Below the pieces are notes generated by a model. The model worked only from the letters and a program-made list of their open reading frames with translations. It searched no databases and had not been told where the DNA came from. Positions 5,731-8,957 of a stretch of 8,957 bases of DNA are shown here, in pieces. The position numbers were made by a program, and so were the translations under genes. This DNA comes from Bacteroidales bacterium (GTDB lineage: Bacteria; Bacteroidota; Bacteroidia; Bacteroidales; UBA4181), in NCBI GenBank assembly GCA_031264715.1, contig JAISDP010000102.1:1-8957 (forward strand), in the 5' to 3' direction. The number at the start of each line of letters is the position of its first letter. Position 1 is the first letter of the stretch.

Positions 5731-8700
5731 TTGAAAAACGGATTCCTTGTCATAATATTGTTCCTGTTGTCCGCATTTCACATGTTTGGCGGCGATTCGC
5801 TGTCAGTGATGGCATCGGGCGATTGGTACAAGATTACGGTCGACCGCGACGGAATTTATCGTATTACCTTTTCCGAACTGGTCGGCCTGGGTATTACCGA
5901 TCCCGCAAATGTGCGGATATACGGGTCGGGTGGGGCTATGTTATCCGAAAAGGCAAACGAAAATTCAGGGAACGATTTGCAGGAAATCCCTATCTGGATG
6001 TATACGGGAAACGACGGAGTTTTCAACAGCGGCGACTACATTCTTTTTTACGGACAAGGGCCCGCCTTATGGCAATACAATAAGGAGAAACAAACATTCG
6101 AACATTCTATTCACCTGTGGGACAATCAATCATGCTATTTCATTACATCGAGAGCGGGGGGAAAAAGGATAACCACGGAGACGCCGCCATCCGCGTCCCC
6201 GTCGCAAACGGTAACTTCTTTCGATGAGCGTCAGTATTACGAAGCAGAGCAGATGAACCTGATCAAATCGGGCAGGTATTGGTATGGCGAAGATTTCCGT
6301 TCGGCGACGACAACTTACCAGTTCCCGTTCACTGTTCCCGACGTTGAAACAGGCGCAGCGTGGATGAATATTTCATTCATGGCGCAAACGCCGTCCTCCG
6401 CAGCACACCTCGCTGTTAAATGCAACGGCCGGCAGGTTGCCGATCAACCGTTACCCGTCAGTTCCGACTATCAGGTAGCTACGGCGACAACTTTCAACAC
6501 TTCCACGTTTAATCCCGCATCAAGCAACTTGTCGGTGGAATTGACCGTGAACAGGAACGGGGTCGGCAATTCGGGCGGATGGTTGGATTATATCCGGTTG
6601 TTTGCCCGGCGGAAACTGAACATGGCCTCGTCGCAGCTCTTTTTCAGGGATACGCAGTCGGTGGGCGCGGGAGGCACAAGCAGGTTCCTGGTTACCGGGA
6701 GCAGTACAAACACGCAGGTTTGGGATATCACTGACAGGTACAACATCCGGCGCATGGATGCATCACTTTCAGGAAGTACCCTGTCCTTTTCTGCGGCAAC
6801 AGATGCTTTGCGCGAATTTGTGGCATTCGACATCACTTCCGGTTTATTGAAGCCTGCGTTTCCTGAAAAAAACACCCGGATAGACAATCAGAACCTGCAC
6901 GGGATGGAGAATGTGGATATGGTGATCGTGACGCATCCTAACTTCATGGATGCAGCGCAGGAGTTAGCTGCGTTACATTACAGCAGGGACGGGATGACGG
7001 TAAATGTGGTAACTGCCGAACAAGTGTACAACGAGTTCTCATCAGGAATGCAGGACCCGGCGGCCATCCGTAATTTCATGAAACACCTGTTCGAAAAACC
7101 GGCGGCTATTAAGCTCAAATACCTGTTACTGTTAGGCGATGGCTCGTACGACAATAAATCGAACCAAATGAAAGAAGGCAGGGCAACTGCCAATACCAAT
7201 TTTATTGTAACCTACCAGTCGGTAAATTCGTGGCATTCGACCAATTCGTTTGTTTCCGACGATTATTTCGGGGTATTGGGCGATGACGAGGCTGTGGAAA
7301 CCGGGAAGCTTGCCATTGGCGTAGGGCGTATCCCGGTACAGACCGCAAGTCAAGCCAGGGATGCCGTAGATAAGATACGCCGGTATATCGACGCCCAACT
7401 GTCGGGCGACTGGCCGAACCTGATGGGCTTGCTTGCCGACGACGAAGACGGGAACCTGCACATGACGCAATCGGAAACCCTTGCGAACTATGTTGCTACT
7501 AATCATCCGCAATATACCATCGAAAAATTGTATTTTGACGCTTTCCCGCAAACGGTCACTATCGACGGCCACCGCTACCCGGAAGTGGAACAGGGGCTAA
7601 ATAATTTGCTGAACAAGGGCTGCCTGCTGGTAAATTACATCGGGCACGGTAACGAGTCGGGGCTTTCGGCTGAAAGGGTGGTAAACACAACAAATATCGG
7701 GCAGTGGAAGAACAAGCTGTACCCGTTGTTTGTGGTGGCGACCTGCGAATTTGGCCGTTACGACAACGATACAAGGGTAACGGCGGGCGAAAGTGCATTG
7801 CTTAGCTCCACCGGCGGCGGCATTGCCGTATTGACCAGTACCCGCCTGGTTTATTCGAGTCTGAATTTCGAATTCAATCAACGCTTTTTCCACGAATTGC
7901 TTCACCGGCCTGCCGAAGGTGACGACCACCGCTTAGGCGATGTCCTGAGACGGGCAAAAAACGCCTCGGGATCAAGTGTGAACAAATTATGCTTTACGCT
8001 GCTGGGCGATCCGGCGCTGAAACCGGTCATTCCAACGGATTCGGTACGGACAGTTTCAATCAACGGGAAATTGGCGGGTGAACCGTTGGATACACTGAAA
8101 GCCAACAGCAGCGTGACCGTGAAAGGATGCATTACCGGTACGGACGGACGGGTGTTGACCGGATTCAATGGAATAGTACACTTTTCGCTATTCGACAAGG
8201 CTCACGAAAGCAAAACACTCAACAATGACGGTGATGCCGTGCCGATAGCCTTCCGCACCCAAACCTCGACATTATATAAAGGCAAAACGGCTGTTGAAAA
8301 CGGGGAATTTGAGTTGTCATTCATCATGCCCCGCGATATTAACTATCAGTACGGCTTCGGTAAAATCAGCTATTATGCCTGTTCGGATCATGGTGAGGCA
8401 GCAGCCGGTGCATTCGAGAAAATAACGGTGGGCGGATCCGTACCCGGAGTCGACGATGCGGATGGCCCAAAAATACGGTTGTTCATGAACGATACGCAAT
8501 TCCGCGACGGCGGCATCACCGACCAAAACCCCAAGCTGATCGCCTACCTGCAGGACGAGCACGGTATCAACACGTCCGACGAGGGCATCGGGCACAATAT
8601 CACAGCCGCGTTAAGCAACAACCCGGCGGCAGTGTATATCCTCAATTCATACTACGAGGCCGATCTGGGCAGCCACAACAAAGGCATGGTAAATTACCGG

Positions 8701-8957
8701 TTTACCAATCTGCCCGTGGGCAATTATGAGCTGTTGTTCACTGCCTGGGACTTAGAGAATAATCCATCACAGGCAAGTATCAGATTCCGTGTTACCAGGT
8801 CGTCGACGCTGCAAATCGACAAATTATACAATTACCCGAACCCGTTCACGGATAATACCCGTATTTACTTCGAATTCAACATGCCCGACACGGAACTGCA
8901 AGTGGAACTGCAGGTGTACGACATGTCCGGCCGCCTGTTACGATCGATGAAGCAATC
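5731..8957 (+). CDS. porU: Type IX secretion system sortase PorU, gingipain C25 family (3' end missing)
   Basis: PorU is the surface-exposed cysteine protease/transpeptidase that cleaves C-terminal signals from T9SS cargo and attaches them to anionic lipopolysaccharide. The first 1075 codons are present. The TTG start gives Lys 2 and a hydrophobic signal peptide (about 5-20); an in-frame TAA lies 10 nt upstream, and the first ATG (5782) would destroy the signal. The N-terminal region has the family pattern GDWYKITVDRDGIYRITFSEL. The gingipain-like domain covers about 391-765: LLLLGDGSYD (Asp 470), VSDDYFG (Asp 510/511), VGRIPV (531-536), NYIGHGNE with catalytic His 639, VATCEFGRYD with catalytic Cys 672, and LLGDPAL (757-763). 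The His-Cys distance of 33 equals that in gingipain RgpB. After an Ig-like region the sequence enters a sorting-type C-terminal domain with NYPNPF (1034-1039) and VYDMSGRLLRSM. Characterised PorU proteins are about 1150 residues or longer, so some tens of residues are missing. Confidence 0.95.
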   Translation, partial: MKNGFLVIILFLLSAFHMFGGDSLSVMASGDWYKITVDRDGIYRITFSELVGLGITDPANVRIYGSGGAMLSEKANENSGNDLQEIPIWMYTGNDGVFNSGDYILFYGQGPALWQYNKEKQTFEHSIHLWDNQSCYFITSRAGGKRITTETPPSASPSQTVTSFDERQYYEAEQMNLIKSGRYWYGEDFRSATTTYQFPFTVPDVETGAAWMNISFMAQTPSSAAHLAVKCNGRQVADQPLPVSSDYQVATATTFNTSTFNPASSNLSVELTVNRNGVGNSGGWLDYIRLFARRKLNMASSQLFFRDTQSVGAGGTSRFLVTGSSTNTQVWDITDRYNIRRMDASLSGSTLSFSAATDALREFVAFDITSGLLKPAFPEKNTRIDNQNLHGMENVDMVIVTHPNFMDAAQELAALHYSRDGMTVNVVTAEQVYNEFSSGMQDPAAIRNFMKHLFEKPAAIKLKYLLLLGDGSYDNKSNQMKEGRATANTNFIVTYQSVNSWHSTNSFVSDDYFGVLGDDEAVETGKLAIGVGRIPVQTASQARDAVDKIRRYIDAQLSGDWPNLMGLLADDEDGNLHMTQSETLANYVATNHPQYTIEKLYFDAFPQTVTIDGHRYPEVEQGLNNLLNKGCLLVNYIGHGNESGLSAERVVNTTNIGQWKNKLYPLFVVATCEFGRYDNDTRVTAGESALLSSTGGGIAVLTSTRLVYSSLNFEFNQRFFHELLHRPAEGDDHRLGDVLRRAKNASGSSVNKLCFTLLGDPALKPVIPTDSVRTVSINGKLAGEPLDTLKANSSVTVKGCITGTDGRVLTGFNGIVHFSLFDKAHESKTLNNDGDAVPIAFRTQTSTLYKGKTAVENGEFELSFIMPRDINYQYGFGKISYYACSDHGEAAAGAFEKITVGGSVPGVDDADGPKIRLFMNDTQFRDGGITDQNPKLIAYLQDEHGINTSDEGIGHNITAALSNNPAAVYILNSYYEADLGSHNKGMVNYRFTNLPVGNYELLFTAWDLENNPSQASIRFRVTRSSTLQIDKLYNYPNPFTDNTRIYFEFNMPDTELQVELQVYDMSGRLLRSMKQ

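Noticed and set aside
5823..6172. Two plus-strand open frames of 86-87 codons within the start of porU
   Set aside because: They are out-of-frame readings of porU codons, which continue uninterrupted from 5731.
6588..8595. Series of minus-strand open frames of 70-146 codons opposite porU
   Set aside because: They mirror porU codons, have no recognisable domain, and porU is clearly coding throughout by motif content.
1..8957. CRISPR array, tRNA, rRNA, insertion-sequence ends or attachment sites
   Set aside because: No regularly spaced repeats, cloverleaf-like segments, transposase motifs or terminal inverted repeats were found by eye.

Overview
The window looks like chromosomal DNA from a Bacteroidota bacterium that has a type IX secretion system (T9SS), most likely in Bacteroidales. 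The evidence is a GldJ-type lipoprotein, a PorP/SprF-family outer-membrane protein and the PorU C25-family sortase side by side, plus copies of the Bacteroidetes -7 promoter element TAnnTTTG in the gaps. The genus cannot be fixed from the sequence alone. Coding density is high, all genes look intact apart from the two cut by the window edges, and I see no mobile element, CRISPR array, rRNA or tRNA.

Layout from left to right. Positions 1-858 (+) hold the C-terminal part of a putative AAA-type ATPase carrying a PD-(D/E)XK-like nuclease fold; its start lies outside the window. It converges on a leftward block of four genes: a PhnP-like metallo-beta-lactamase-fold hydrolase (874-1644), murF (1694-2992), gldJ (3046-4545) and a porP/sprF-family gene (4609-5616). 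In transcription order this is porP, gldJ, murF, phnP-like. A 114-bp divergent intergenic region follows, and then porU (5731 to the window end, +), read for 1075 codons without a stop and cut just inside its C-terminal sorting-like domain.

How the genes work together. PorU is the surface protease/transpeptidase that removes the C-terminal signal from T9SS cargo. GldJ is a periplasm-facing lipoprotein needed for T9SS function in gliding relatives. PorP/SprF proteins are outer-membrane partners of T9SS components or cargo. MurF makes the last cytoplasmic peptidoglycan precursor. The middle of the window is therefore a cell-envelope and secretion locus, while the leftmost ATPase gene looks unrelated to it.

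Regulatory points: the 63-bp gap ahead of gldJ holds two perfect copies of TACCTTTG, each with a TTCG about 20 bp upstream, resembling tandem promoters. A perfect 13-bp-arm hairpin sits between gldJ and murF, only 11 nt before the murF start codon. porU and the phnP-like gene both appear to use TTG start codons, and in the phnP-like gene the start is ambiguous. I did not find a wholly new system; the most useful observations concern the arrangement and control of this T9SS/cell-wall cluster.
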